This document shows, one piece after another, positions 9,035 to 18,039 of a DNA stretch of 64,000 nt. Below the pieces are notes generated by a model that did not search any database, had not been told where the DNA came from, and worked only from the letters and a program-made list of their open reading frames with translations. Position numbers and translations under genes: made by a program. Position 1 is the first letter of the stretch. Every line of letters starts with the position of its first letter. The stretch comes from Paracoccaceae bacterium (GTDB lineage Bacteria > Pseudomonadota > Alphaproteobacteria > Rhodobacterales > Rhodobacteraceae), in contig JANSYP010000008.1 in assembly GCA_024742405.1 (NCBI GenBank), positions 121,773 to 185,772 on the forward strand. Reading direction: 5' to 3'.

Positions 9035-10435
9035 CTATGCCGACGGGTAGCAGAAACTGTCGGTTGAACAGTCGCCGCCTTCGAGACGGATCTGGTGGGC
9101 GCGCAGTCCCTCCGGGAAGTCGATGTAGAAGTCCTTGTCCAGCTCGAAGCCGCCATCGTCGCCGACGCGCGCCATGACCATCTGGCCCCCGTCTTGACCG
9201 GGATAGAACTGGTCGTCCCAGGAAGAGTAGAGCGAGTTGGTCCAGTAGACGCGTTTCCCGTCACGGCTGATCTCGACCATCTGCGGGCCGAAGACGAACT
9301 CCTTGCCGTTGGGATGTTTTGTGCCCCGGCCAATTCCGCCCAGTTCGACCTTGCCCGCCAGCACCGGATTCATCGGGTCCGACACATCGTACTGGTGCAT
9401 TTCGCCAAGACCCCAGCAGGCGACATAGAGATACTTGTCGTCGAGGCTCAGGTCGATGTCGGTCACCAGTGGCGGTACCGCAGAAAAGCCCTTCAGCAGG
9501 TCGGGCAGGTTCTCGGGATCTTCGGGACGCGGATCGATGGTGATCGTCTTTTTCGACTTCCAGGTGCCATCCTCGTTGCGCCACCATGTGAAGATCGCGC
9601 CCTGCAGGTTGGTCGTGTCCACCACGACGCCGCAGAAGCCATAGGATTTCGTCGGATCGTGGGCCGGACGGATTTCCAGCGCCATCTGGTAGTTTTCGCC
9701 GAAATCCATCGTTTGGATGTTCTTGCGCGCGCGTAGGTCCCAAAAATGGATCGAGTGGCCGTATTTGTTCGACAGCAGATCCTCGGCCACGATGCCGTTC
9801 TCGAACTGTGGTGGCAGGCCCCATTCAGAGCTGACCATGTAGTCCTGCGGCAGATTCCACCAGAAATCGTAGTGCTTGTCCTGCTTGCCGCGGTCCATCT
9901 CGTACCGGCCGATGATCTCGAAGGTCTGGCAATCCATGATGAAGATGCCCGGAGGCCCGTCAGTGCCGTCGGGTCCACCGCCGCCCAGGGTCGAGACATA
10001 GATGCCCTCGGGGCCGCAATGGATGGTGTGCGGGCGCGAATAGCCGGTCTTTTCGAACAGTTCCTCGGGTTCGATGATCTTGTGGATCTTGGCTTCGAGC
10101 GGTTCCTTGACGTCGAACACGTAGATCCGGGAGGACCGGATGCCCGGCACGATCAGATAGCGCCGTTCCAGAAAGGCATGGCCGGACAAAGGCGACAGGG
10201 CCGAGGAGCACGCATTCCAACCGAAATGGTGAAACTCGTCCCCCTTGTAGGGCGTCATGACGGTGTGAACGATCTCGCCATAGCTGTCGGATTTCGGATT
10301 GAGGTCGATGACGGCCAGACCGTCGGATTGCGATCCGTCCGGGCAAAGCATCACGGTAAAGGCATAATTCTCCACCGGCGCCTGCATGGCGATCTTCGGC
10401 GACGCATAGAACGTCGGATCAGGTCTTAGGTTCAT
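9035..10435 (-). CDS. SBP56 family selenium-binding protein / methanethiol oxidase
   Basis: The 466-residue protein has the SBP56 beta-propeller signatures: DEFHHFGWNACSSAL near residue 65, SRPHTIHCGPEGIYVSTLG near residue 130, HYDFWWNLPQDYMVSSEWG, GHSIHFWDL, YVACWGLGEMHQYD and GLRAHQIRLEGGDCSTD near the end. Bacterial members (MtoX) oxidise methanethiol to formaldehyde, hydrogen sulfide and hydrogen peroxide. An AGGGAGGA ribosome site precedes the ATG at 10435. No signal peptide is visible, unlike periplasmic MtoX of methylotrophs. An IclR gene lies 67 bp upstream and a membrane gene 3 bp downstream, all on one strand. Confidence 0.88.
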   Translation of the reverse strand: MNLRPDPTFYASPKIAMQAPVENYAFTVMLCPDGSQSDGLAVIDLNPKSDSYGEIVHTVMTPYKGDEFHHFGWNACSSALSPLSGHAFLERRYLIVPGIRSSRIYVFDVKEPLEAKIHKIIEPEELFEKTGYSRPHTIHCGPEGIYVSTLGGGGPDGTDGPPGIFIMDCQTFEIIGRYEMDRGKQDKHYDFWWNLPQDYMVSSEWGLPPQFENGIVAEDLLSNKYGHSIHFWDLRARKNIQTMDFGENYQMALEIRPAHDPTKSYGFCGVVVDTTNLQGAIFTWWRNEDGTWKSKKTITIDPRPEDPENLPDLLKGFSAVPPLVTDIDLSLDDKYLYVACWGLGEMHQYDVSDPMNPVLAGKVELGGIGRGTKHPNGKEFVFGPQMVEISRDGKRVYWTNSLYSSWDDQFYPGQDGGQMVMARVGDDGGFELDKDFYIDFPEGLRAHQIRLEGGDCSTDSFCYPSA

Positions 10436-10502
10436 GGTATTCCTCCCTTTCTTTGTGTTTGCGACCCGTTCTCGGGTTCTCCTGGTGCGCAGTCGATGTC
10501 GA

Positions 10503-11273
10503 CTAGTCCGCGCGCTGCACCTCACTGACGTTGGACAGCTGGATGGCACCCGCGATCTTCGTGGAGAGCAGTTTCATCTTCTCGCCGATCTCGTGACGGT
10601 AGGCGGTCCCGAACCTTCGGATCGGACCGACGGCGCCGACACTGAAACTGGCGCCGATATTGCCGATCATGACCGGCGCCGCGACGCTGGCGATGCCGAT
10701 GTCGATCTCCTGGTCGCAATCGGCAAAGCCGCGTTCGACGATCTCGGCAAACTCCGCGCGCAGATCCGCTTCGCTGATCTGGGTGAACTCGGTGTAGGCC
10801 TTGAGGTTCTTGCTCAGGATATGGTCCTGAAACGCCGGTTCCGCAAAGGCCGCGATCGCTTTCGAACAGGAGCAGGCGTGCAACGGACGCTCGCCGATCC
10901 CGGGATGCACAAAGGCGCGGGCCGGATCCTTGGGTGTTTCGACATGAATGATCTCCACACGGCTGTCGCGGAACCGCGCCAGAAAAACGGTCTCGTTGAT
11001 GGTGGTAGCTGCGGTCTTCAACAACGGTGCTGCACACCGGCGGACGTCCACGTCCGACTTGCCCAGCAGCGCGATCCTGATCAACCGCTCTCCGATGACA
11101 ACCTTTGCTGTGTCATCGGGTTGGTCGAGCAGTCTCTGGTCGATCAGGGTTTGAACCAGCCGGTAGCATGTCGGCTTTGGAAGGCCGGACGCCTTTTGAA
11201 TCTCGGCGACAGACACCGGACGTCCAACCACGGCGATAATCTCCAGTAGACCGATGAGGCGTTCGAGATGCAT
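10503..11273 (-). CDS. IclR family transcriptional regulator
   Basis: The 256-residue protein has an N-terminal winged helix (about residues 1-60, with PVSVAEIQKASGLPKPTCYRLVQTL broken by a normal turn) and a C-terminal effector domain (about 75-245). The latter has ERPLHACSCSKAIAA and DQEIDIGIASVAAPV, both typical of IclR ligand domains. It is read in the same direction as the downstream SBP56/MtoX-like gene and is the likely controller of it. Confidence 0.88.
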   Translation of the reverse strand: MHLERLIGLLEIIAVVGRPVSVAEIQKASGLPKPTCYRLVQTLIDQRLLDQPDDTAKVVIGERLIRIALLGKSDVDVRRCAAPLLKTAATTINETVFLARFRDSRVEIIHVETPKDPARAFVHPGIGERPLHACSCSKAIAAFAEPAFQDHILSKNLKAYTEFTQISEADLRAEFAEIVERGFADCDQEIDIGIASVAAPVMIGNIGASFSVGAVGPIRRFGTAYRHEIGEKMKLLSTKIAGAIQLSNVSEVQRAD

Positions 11274-11306
11274 GCAGGTCTGTGATTCTCAGTTCTCGAG
11301 ACAAAG

Positions 11307-11321
11307 TATCATATTTTGATA
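11307..11321. promoter_or_regulatory. Dyad upstream of the IclR-type gene, possible operator
   Basis: TATCA-TATTT-TGATA is a perfect 5-bp inverted repeat with a 5-bp spacer, in an AT-rich patch about 35 bp upstream of the regulator start. IclR proteins often bind such short dyads at their own promoters. The assignment is inference. Confidence 0.4.
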
Positions 11322-11438
11322 ATGCAATATCAAGACATGAGTCGTGCTTCGGGCGAAAAACCTCCACCGGCGAAGCTGGGAATGCGCGGAGTTAGACCCA
11401 GGTCGTGCCATTTCGGGAAAAGCGGCTTCCGAAGGTCT

Positions 11439-12806
11439 TCAAGACTTGAGGATTTTCTGGACGCGGCGCGCCAGGTCCAGGGTCAATAGATCAGATCCGG
11501 ATGGCCCGGTGATGTCGAGACCGATGGGCAGGCCGCTTCCAGGTTCCCTCATAGGGATGCTGCAGGCGGTGAACCCATAGACATTCGCCATCCGCGTGAG
11601 CCCGAGCGCGCGCTTGGTGAAGGCAGACGCGGACGCGACGTCTCCAAGATCCTCGACCAAGGGCGCGCAGATGGGGGAGGTCGGTTGAATGACCGCGTCG
11701 AGGGATGTCATCCGTTCCGCTGCGCGGCGCGCGAACGCGTGCCGGATGCGCGAAAGCTCGGCGTAGGCGTGGTCTGGAACGGCACTGGCGCGATCCAGCC
11801 GGTCCAGCGCGACCGGATCGATGCTGTCCCGGTTGGTTTCTATGCGCTCCACGCCAAGCGTCGCGATCAGATCGGAGGGTACCAAGCCGGCATAGATCGC
11901 GCCGATCTGCTCGATTTCTGCGTGGTCCGGCCAATCGAGCGGCACCAGATGCCCACCAGCCCGTTCCAATTTGCGCAAGCTTGCTTCGAAGACCTCGGCG
12001 ACTTCGGTGTCCAGGTCCGATAGAGCTGCATCGTGGGGCACGCCGAACCTCATGCCCGTGAGGCTGTCAGGGGCCGACCGGGGAGGTCGCGCATCGGCCA
12101 GACTGCCATGGGCGATGGCGGCATCCTCAGCCGAAAGCGCGAAGAAGCCGACACTGTCCATGGCAGGACAAAGCGGAAAAGCGCCGTCCAGCGAAAAGCT
12201 CTGCGCCGATGCTTTGGACCCGACGATGCCGCAGAGCGCTGCCGGCGCGCGAACAGAACCGCCGGTGTCGGAGCCGATGGCGATGGGGCAGAACCCGGCG
12301 GCAACGGCCACGGCCGATCCGTTGCTCGATCCCCCAGGGCTGCGATGACGGTCCGGATCGGCCGGGTTCCAGGGGGTCGGATGGCTGATGTTCTGCGCGC
12401 CGGCGGCAAACTCGACCATCCGCGCCTTGCCGAGGATGATCGCACCCGCCCGCTTCAGCCGTCCGATCAGCGGTCCTTCGAGGCCGATTGCGTGGGACAG
12501 ATCAAGGCGCGACCCCGCCTGCGTGGGCATGCCTGTCACGGCAAAGAGGTCCTTTACCGCAACCGGAACGCCCATCAAAGGCCCCAGATCGACCCCGGCG
12601 GCCAGGAGCAAATCGATCCCCCGTGCGGCGTGCTTCGCACGCTCCGCATCCACGTGGACAAAGGCGCGGAAGTTGTCATCCGCAGCCGCGATGCGGTCGA
12701 GCGCGGCCTCGGTTACCTGCGTCGCCGTCGCGCTTCCGTTTCTCAGTCGTCGCCCATAGGCCGCCAACCCATTGTCCCATTCAGTGCCGCGCGCCGGCGC
12801 GCTCAT
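11439..12806 (-). CDS. Amidase (amidase-signature family)
   Basis: The 455-residue enzyme carries the Ser-Ser-Lys triad: Lys85 in VPVAVKDLFAVTG, the cis-serine at 160-161 in SPGGSSNGSAVAVA and nucleophile Ser184 in GSDTGGSVRAPAALCG. It hydrolyses a carboxamide; the substrate is not evident. The start overlaps the dctM stop by 4 bp, so it is the last gene of a cysteate-lyase-like/TRAP/amidase operon and likely acts on the imported compound or a metabolite of it. Confidence 0.9.
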   Translation of the reverse strand: MSAPARGTEWDNGLAAYGRRLRNGSATATQVTEAALDRIAAADDNFRAFVHVDAERAKHAARGIDLLLAAGVDLGPLMGVPVAVKDLFAVTGMPTQAGSRLDLSHAIGLEGPLIGRLKRAGAIILGKARMVEFAAGAQNISHPTPWNPADPDRHRSPGGSSNGSAVAVAAGFCPIAIGSDTGGSVRAPAALCGIVGSKASAQSFSLDGAFPLCPAMDSVGFFALSAEDAAIAHGSLADARPPRSAPDSLTGMRFGVPHDAALSDLDTEVAEVFEASLRKLERAGGHLVPLDWPDHAEIEQIGAIYAGLVPSDLIATLGVERIETNRDSIDPVALDRLDRASAVPDHAYAELSRIRHAFARRAAERMTSLDAVIQPTSPICAPLVEDLGDVASASAFTKRALGLTRMANVYGFTACSIPMREPGSGLPIGLDITGPSGSDLLTLDLARRVQKILKS

Positions 12807-14068
12807 AGAAGCAGAAGGCTGATCTGCGGGACGAAGGCCAGAACGAGCAGGGCCAGGATCATAGACGCCAGGAACGGCAGGACCGCTATGGAGAGCCGTT
12901 CAATCGATATCTTTCCGATGGAGCAACCGACGAACAGGTTCACGCCGACCGGCGGGGTCAGGAACCCGATGGCGATCGCCACGATCATGACAATGCCGAA
13001 ATGGATCGGGTCTATGCCCACTTCGCGCACCACGGGCAGCAGCAGCGGTGTCAGGATCAGGATGTTCGCAAGCGCATCCATGAAGGTGCCGACGACCAGC
13101 AGCAAAACGATGATGAGCACCAGCAGCACGTATTTGTTGTCCGAGATCGCTGTCATGAAATCGACCATCTGATCGGGCACATTGTTGAAGAGCAGGATCT
13201 GGCCGAGCGCCGTTGCCGTGGCCACCAGGAAGAAGATCGACGCGGTGGTGAGCACCGTGCTTTTCAGGATGTCCCAGATGTCGCGAAGCCCGATCTGGCG
13301 CAAAACGACCGTCTCCACGACCAGTGCGTAGGCGACGGCGCTGACGCCGGCCTCGGTCGGGGTCATGATGCCGCCATAGATGCCGCCCAGGACGATCACC
13401 GGCACCATCAGCGCGTGGATGGAGCCGAGAAAGGCGCTGCCGATCTCGCGTGGCGAACTGCGCGGGGCAGTCGCCGTGTAGCCACGCCGCTTGGCGATGA
13501 TGTAGGCGCAGACCATCAGAGAGAAGCCTACGAAGATGCCGGGCAGGATGCCTGCGATAAAGAGATCGCCCACCGAAACACCTGCCGTCGTGCCATAGAT
13601 GATCAACGGTACGCTGGGCGGGATCATCACGCCGAGGCATCCTGCCGAGGTGTTGACCGCGGTGGCATAGCCGACGTCATAGCCCTCCTCCTTCATCTTC
13701 GGCACCATGATGCCGCCGACCGCCGCGACCGTCGCCGGCGAGGATCCTGAGAGCGCGCCGAAGAACAGGCTGGTGAGAACGGAGATATGCGCGGTGCCGC
13801 CGGTGATGTGTCCGACCAGGCTGCGCGACAGGGCCAGCAGACGTTCGGCCATGCTGCCCTTTTGCATCAATTCTCCGGCCATCACGAAGAACGGCACCGC
13901 CAGCAGCGGGAAGCTGTCGAGCGATGTCACGAGCTTCTGGACAAGGAAGATGGACTGGATGTCGCCGGCGAACATGCCGACGATCACGCTCAATCCGATC
14001 GCCGCGCCAATCGGCACACCGAGGATCAGCAACAGGAAAAGCGTGATGAAGATCAGCGCAATGGTCAT
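12803..14068 (-). CDS. dctM: TRAP transporter large permease, DctM type
   Basis: The 421-residue very hydrophobic protein has about 12 membrane segments. It opens MTIALIFITLFLLLILG and contains FGALSGSSPATVAAVGGIM and AGCLGVMIPPSVPLIIYG, hallmark loops of the DctM elevator subunit. It drives sodium-dependent uptake of a solute handed over by DctP. It lies 28 bp after dctQ and overlaps the amidase gene by 4 bp. Confidence 0.95.
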   Translation of the reverse strand: MTIALIFITLFLLLILGVPIGAAIGLSVIVGMFAGDIQSIFLVQKLVTSLDSFPLLAVPFFVMAGELMQKGSMAERLLALSRSLVGHITGGTAHISVLTSLFFGALSGSSPATVAAVGGIMVPKMKEEGYDVGYATAVNTSAGCLGVMIPPSVPLIIYGTTAGVSVGDLFIAGILPGIFVGFSLMVCAYIIAKRRGYTATAPRSSPREIGSAFLGSIHALMVPVIVLGGIYGGIMTPTEAGVSAVAYALVVETVVLRQIGLRDIWDILKSTVLTTASIFFLVATATALGQILLFNNVPDQMVDFMTAISDNKYVLLVLIIVLLLVVGTFMDALANILILTPLLLPVVREVGIDPIHFGIVMIVAIAIGFLTPPVGVNLFVGCSIGKISIERLSIAVLPFLASMILALLVLAFVPQISLLLL

Positions 14069-14096
14069 CGGTCTATCCGTCCCGGAACGATAAGGG

Positions 14097-14567
14097 TCAC
14101 TGGAGCTCGCTTTCGCGCGTGCCGTAGAACATCTGGTAGAGGTTCTGGACGCAGCGGATCGCCATCAGGGTCATGCCGAAGGGCAGCGCGAGGTAAACCC
14201 AATAGATCGGCACTTCGAGCGCGGGGGCCTCCTGGCCGGTGCGCGCGAGGAACAGGATCATCTGCGTGCCCCAGACGATGGCGAAGCCGCAGAAGGCGAG
14301 CGTCGCGAGTTGCGCGAAGGCATCGAGCAGCTTCCGGGGCCCGGGTCCGACGAACTGCGACAACGCGGTGACCCGCAGATGCCGGTCGGCGCGCATCGCG
14401 TAGCTGCAGCCGACCCAGACCGACCAGATAAAGAGAAACCGGCCCAGTTCCTCGGACCAGACGAGGGAGGAGCCAAGGACGTAGCGGTTGAAAACCTGCA
14501 TGCCGATCACGATGACCATCACGGCCATGCACAGGCAGGAAACCACTTCTTCGATGCGCGCGATCAT
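14097..14567 (-). CDS. dctQ: TRAP transporter small permease, DctQ type
   Basis: The 156-residue protein has four membrane segments. It also has the DctQ marks GMQVFNRYVLGSSLVWSEE and a short RADRHLRV loop after the second helix. It partners the DctM permease encoded next. The order dctP-dctQ-dctM on one strand is standard. Confidence 0.93.
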   Translation of the reverse strand: MIARIEEVVSCLCMAVMVIVIGMQVFNRYVLGSSLVWSEELGRFLFIWSVWVGCSYAMRADRHLRVTALSQFVGPGPRKLLDAFAQLATLAFCGFAIVWGTQMILFLARTGQEAPALEVPIYWVYLALPFGMTLMAIRCVQNLYQMFYGTRESELQ

Positions 14568-14647
14568 GGGCCGTCCCTCTGCATCCGGTTGCGTTCCCGG
14601 CCCGCACCGCCGATCGCGGTGCGGGCCTTCATGTGACGCCGGGGGTG

Positions 14648-15667
14648 TTAGGTTCCGCCGTTGGAGATCGTGGTGCGCGCCTGTTCGATCAGGTCCTCAC
14701 CAACCTGGCTCTTGAACTCCTCGATGACTGGCTGCGTCGCCTCCTGCCAGCGCGCGCGCTCCTCCGGGCTCAGCTCCACCACGGTGACGCCCTTCTCCGC
14801 GAGCTTGGTCAGGATTTCGGCCTCGTTCTCGCGGATCTTGTTGCGCTGGAATTGCTGCATTTCCGCAAAGGCCGTGGTGACAAGCTCCTGATGCTCGGGC
14901 GAAAGACCGTCGTAGAACATCTTGGAGATCATCACCAAATGCGGGCTGTAGAGGCTGCCGATCAGGGTGAGATTGTCCGTGACCTCGTGGAAATTGTTCG
15001 ACCAGGCCAGGTTCAGGTCGATGTCGATCCCGTCCACGGTCTTTTGCTGCAGTGCAGTGTAAACCTCGCTCCATGCAATCGGCGTCGGGTTCGCGCCAAG
15101 GGCCTGCAGGGTCGCGATATGCGCCTTGGAGGGCGTCGAGCGGATTTTCAGGCCGTCCATATCGGCCAGTTCTTCAACTGACCGCGTGTTGTTGAAGTTA
15201 TGCCGGAAGCCGATCTCGATATAGCCCAGCCCGATGATGCCCGTCGGCTCCAGGGCACGCGCCGCGTTCTGGCCGATCTCTCCGTCGGTGATCAGATCCG
15301 CGGCCTCGTAGCTCGGGATCAGGAACGGCATGTCGAAGATCAGGAAGTCCTTTGAGAACGGCGCGAGGTTCGGGGTCGAGGCCGACCCCATCTGAAGAAG
15401 CCCGCTCTGCAGCCCCTGAACGACGCTGTCGAAATTGCCGAACTTGCTGCTGTCAAAGACGGTGACTTCGATCTCGCCGTTGGAACGCTCCTCGACCAGT
15501 TCCTTGAAGTAGTCGAAACCCTGACCCATCGGATGCTCGGGCACGTTGGGATGCGCAAGCTTGATCGTGATGTCCGCGGCGCTTGCAACGATCGGCGATA
15601 ATGCAGTCGCAAGGGTGAGCGTGGCCGCCGCAGCGACGGTCTTCAGAGCTGTTCTATCGAGCCTCAT
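14648..15667 (-). CDS. dctP: TRAP transporter substrate-binding protein, DctP type
   Basis: The 339-residue protein has a Sec-type signal peptide (about residues 1-30, ending VASAADITIKLAHP) and the DctP fold. GLKIRSTPS holds the arginine that normally clamps a carboxylate, and HNFNNTRSVEELADMDGLK precedes it. This points to an organic acid or amino-acid-like ligand. The gene follows the PLP lyase by 85 bp and leads dctQM. Confidence 0.93.
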   Translation of the reverse strand: MRLDRTALKTVAAAATLTLATALSPIVASAADITIKLAHPNVPEHPMGQGFDYFKELVEERSNGEIEVTVFDSSKFGNFDSVVQGLQSGLLQMGSASTPNLAPFSKDFLIFDMPFLIPSYEAADLITDGEIGQNAARALEPTGIIGLGYIEIGFRHNFNNTRSVEELADMDGLKIRSTPSKAHIATLQALGANPTPIAWSEVYTALQQKTVDGIDIDLNLAWSNNFHEVTDNLTLIGSLYSPHLVMISKMFYDGLSPEHQELVTTAFAEMQQFQRNKIRENEAEILTKLAEKGVTVVELSPEERARWQEATQPVIEEFKSQVGEDLIEQARTTISNGGT

Positions 15668-15752
15668 GTCGGGGTCCTTTCATGTTCGCGTTTTGATCGG
15701 GCGTCGTTGACCTGGGTCGGTCGCGCGGGGTGCCCGCGCCGGTGGTCCAAGG

Positions 15753-16835
15753 CTATTTCTGGTAGTCCGGCAGTCCGAAAATGCCGGGATATCCGAAAAG
15801 GGCCGTACTTCCGCCGGTGTGCAGAAACACGATGTTGGTCTTGCCGTCGAAGAAGCCCTGCTGCGTGAGATCAATCAATCCGGCGAGCGCCTTGCCCGAG
15901 TAGACCGGATCGAACAGCAGACCTTCGAGACGCGCGAGCAGCAGGACAGCCTCGCACATGCCGTCGGTCGGTATGCCGTAGCCCTCGCCGACATAGTCGC
16001 AATTTGCCACGACCCGCGATTTCGGCAAGCTCTGCTCATGGCCGAGGAGCCGGAGCGTCTTTTCGGCCAGATTATACACCATCGCTTCCTGCTTTTCGCG
16101 CGGCGCGCGGGTGCCGAGCCCGAGCAGATCGATCTCGCTTGCCATGGCGAAAAGTCCGGCCGCCATTCCGGCATGGGTGCCGGCGCTTCCCGTCGGCTGC
16201 ACGATCATGTCGATCGAAAGGTCCTGCGCGTCGGCCTGAGCCAGCATTTCCCGAGCGCATTCCACATAGCCGAGCGCGCCGATCTGGTTGGACCCGCCGC
16301 CGGGAATGACATAGGGCTTCTGGCCCTTGCGCCGGAGATCCTCAGCCAAGGCTTCCATCTCGGCCGGCATGTCCGTTCCGCCCGGACGCTTGGCCAGATG
16401 CGCGCCTGCGAGTTGGCTGAGTAGGACATTGCCATTGTAGTTGTACTGCGCGTCGGTCGATCCGGTTCGGTCTTCCAGAAGAACGTAGCAGTCCAGCCCC
16501 AGCTTTGCCGAGGCCGCTGCGGTCTGACGCGTGTGGTTCGACTGCGTCGCCCCCTGGGTGACGATCGTATCGGCGCCGGCCGCCAGCGCGTCAGCCATCA
16601 GAAACTCCAGTTTCCGCGCCTTGTTGCCGCCCGTCGCGAGGCCCGTGCAATCGTCCCGCTTCACCCAGATCCGCGGGCCGCCCAGATGCTCGCTGAGCCG
16701 GTCCATCGGTTCGAGCGGCGTCGGTAGATGCGCAAGAGAGGTCCGGGGAAACCCGGCCAGTACCGCGGCGAGGTCTTTGTTGGCGGCCGTTCCGGTTGGC
16801 TTTGTATTTCTCGATGTCACGTCGGACACTGCCAT
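15753..16835 (-). CDS. PLP-dependent L-cysteate sulfo-lyase / D-cysteine desulfhydrase family enzyme
   Basis: The protein is 360 residues from the ATG at 16835, which has GGGGAG 9 bp upstream; an ATG at 16853 adds six residues. It is a fold-type II PLP enzyme: the Schiff-base lysine lies in [12 protein letters not shown], and [25 protein letters not shown] and [13 protein letters not shown] follow. The wording [14 protein letters not shown] and RPGGTDM is closer to my memory of CuyA (cysteate to pyruvate, ammonia and sulfite) than to enteric DcyD. CuyA versus desulfhydrase cannot be settled by eye. It heads a TRAP-amidase operon and is divergent from a LysR gene. Confidence 0.85.
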   Translation of the reverse strand: MAVSDVTSRNTKPTGTAANKDLAAVLAGFPRTSLAHLPTPLEPMDRLSEHLGGPRIWVKRDDCTGLATGGNKARKLEFLMADALAAGADTIVTQGATQSNHTRQTAAASAKLGLDCYVLLEDRTGSTDAQYNYNGNVLLSQLAGAHLAKRPGGTDMPAEMEALAEDLRRKGQKPYVIPGGGSNQIGALGYVECAREMLAQADAQDLSIDMIVQPTGSAGTHAGMAAGLFAMASEIDLLGLGTRAPREKQEAMVYNLAEKTLRLLGHEQSLPKSRVVANCDYVGEGYGIPTDGMCEAVLLLARLEGLLFDPVYSGKALAGLIDLTQQGFFDGKTNIVFLHTGGSTALFGYPGIFGLPDYQK

Positions 16836-16895
16836 AAGCTTTGACTCCCCCATGCCGTCCGCGAGATCGTGACCGCAGAAAAGTCCCTATTCAAA

Positions 16896-16929
16896 TGCCG
16901 ATCTGGCACCCTGCTATGCCAAATGGTAT
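16896..16929. promoter_or_regulatory. Two LysR-type boxes in the divergent promoter
   Basis: TGCCGATCTGGCA at 16896-16908 is a T-N11-A LysR box with a TGCC/GGCA dyad. A second imperfect dyad, ATGCCAAATGGTAT, lies at 16916-16929. Both fall in the 102 bp between the PLP-lyase and lysR starts, the second just before the lysR start. This fits an autoregulatory site plus an activation site. Confidence 0.55.
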
Positions 16930-16937
16930 GAGCGATC

Positions 16938-17819
16938 ATGGATATGAAGCTTCTTGAAGACGCTCTTGCCCTGATCGAATGCGGCAGTCTCAGCCGCGCG
17001 GCAGAACGACGGCATGTGACGCAGCCGGCCTTCTCGCGCCGTATCCGGGCGCTGGAGGATTGGGTGGGCGCGCCGCTGCTGGAACGGGGTCCAAACCAGG
17101 TTGCGCTTTCGCCGGAACTGCTCGAAGCCGAGCCCGAGATCCGCGCTCTGCTCGCCCGGACCCGGCAATTGCGCAAAAGGTTCGCCTCGCGCGAGGGGCA
17201 CGGGCTGACCATGGTTCTGGCCACACAACACGCCCTCGCCGCGGATGTCTTCCCGAGTGTCTTCGCCAGTTTCGCGGACCGTCGCCCGGAGATTTCCTGG
17301 CGCTTGCGAACCCTGAACCGGGAGGATTGCGTGTCGCTCTTTGTGCGGGGCGATGCGGACCTGCTGCTGTGCTACGAGGCGCGAGGATTTCCTCCCTTGC
17401 CGTTTGACACATCGGTCGGGCGCCGCGTCTGGAGGGGCGATACCCTGATCCCCGTGGTCGGCGGCTCCGCGCGCCATCTGATCGATGCCGAGGGGCGGCT
17501 GACCGAAGCGGTCCGGGTTCTGTCCTATCCCAACGACAGCCACTTCGGACGCCTGTTGGCCCAGACCGGCCTGTCGGAGGCCTTTCCGCGGGCGGTCACA
17601 GGCGGGCGCGAGGTCGAATCCGCGTTTTCGGTCGGACTTCTGGAACTCATCTGCCGCGGTGCGGGCGTCGGCTGGATCCCCTACACGATGTGCCGGTCCA
17701 GTCTCGCCTCGGGAGAGCTGGTGTCGCTTGCCCGTAACTACGGCGCGATACCCCTCGACATCACGCTCTTCGCCCTCGAGAAAAACCGCCTCGCGCTGGA
17801 CATTGTACACGCCATCTAG
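16938..17819 (+). CDS. LysR family transcriptional regulator
   Basis: The 293-residue protein has the N-terminal helix-turn-helix (ALIECGSLSRAAERRHVTQPAFSRRIRALE region, residues 10-40) and an effector-binding C-terminal domain. It is divergent from the PLP-lyase/TRAP/amidase operon with two T-N11-A-like boxes between the starts, so it very probably controls that operon. The inducer is unknown. Confidence 0.92.
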   Translation: MDMKLLEDALALIECGSLSRAAERRHVTQPAFSRRIRALEDWVGAPLLERGPNQVALSPELLEAEPEIRALLARTRQLRKRFASREGHGLTMVLATQHALAADVFPSVFASFADRRPEISWRLRTLNREDCVSLFVRGDADLLLCYEARGFPPLPFDTSVGRRVWRGDTLIPVVGGSARHLIDAEGRLTEAVRVLSYPNDSHFGRLLAQTGLSEAFPRAVTGGREVESAFSVGLLELICRGAGVGWIPYTMCRSSLASGELVSLARNYGAIPLDITLFALEKNRLALDIVHAI

Positions 17820-18039
17820 CGTCAGATTGCTTTCCGCCCGCCGGTCCTGACGCATCTTGCAGATACCGACCGCCGGCAGGACCCGGTCCTTGCACCGTTT
17901 CCGGCCGGTCTTGGGGATGGCGCAACTCTATCCGGGTCGGGCATTGCACCGGGGCTTTAGGGGATGCCATCGCCTCAAAAGCTGATCCCAGCCATCGGTG
18001 CCTGGCCGCGGCGTCGCGCGCTGCGGTTTGCCGCCTGGC

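Noticed and set aside
17820..18039. Hairpin GCGTCAG...CTGACGC after the LysR gene as terminator
   Set aside because: The arms are 7 bp but the loop is over 20 bases and no U-tract follows, so support is weak.
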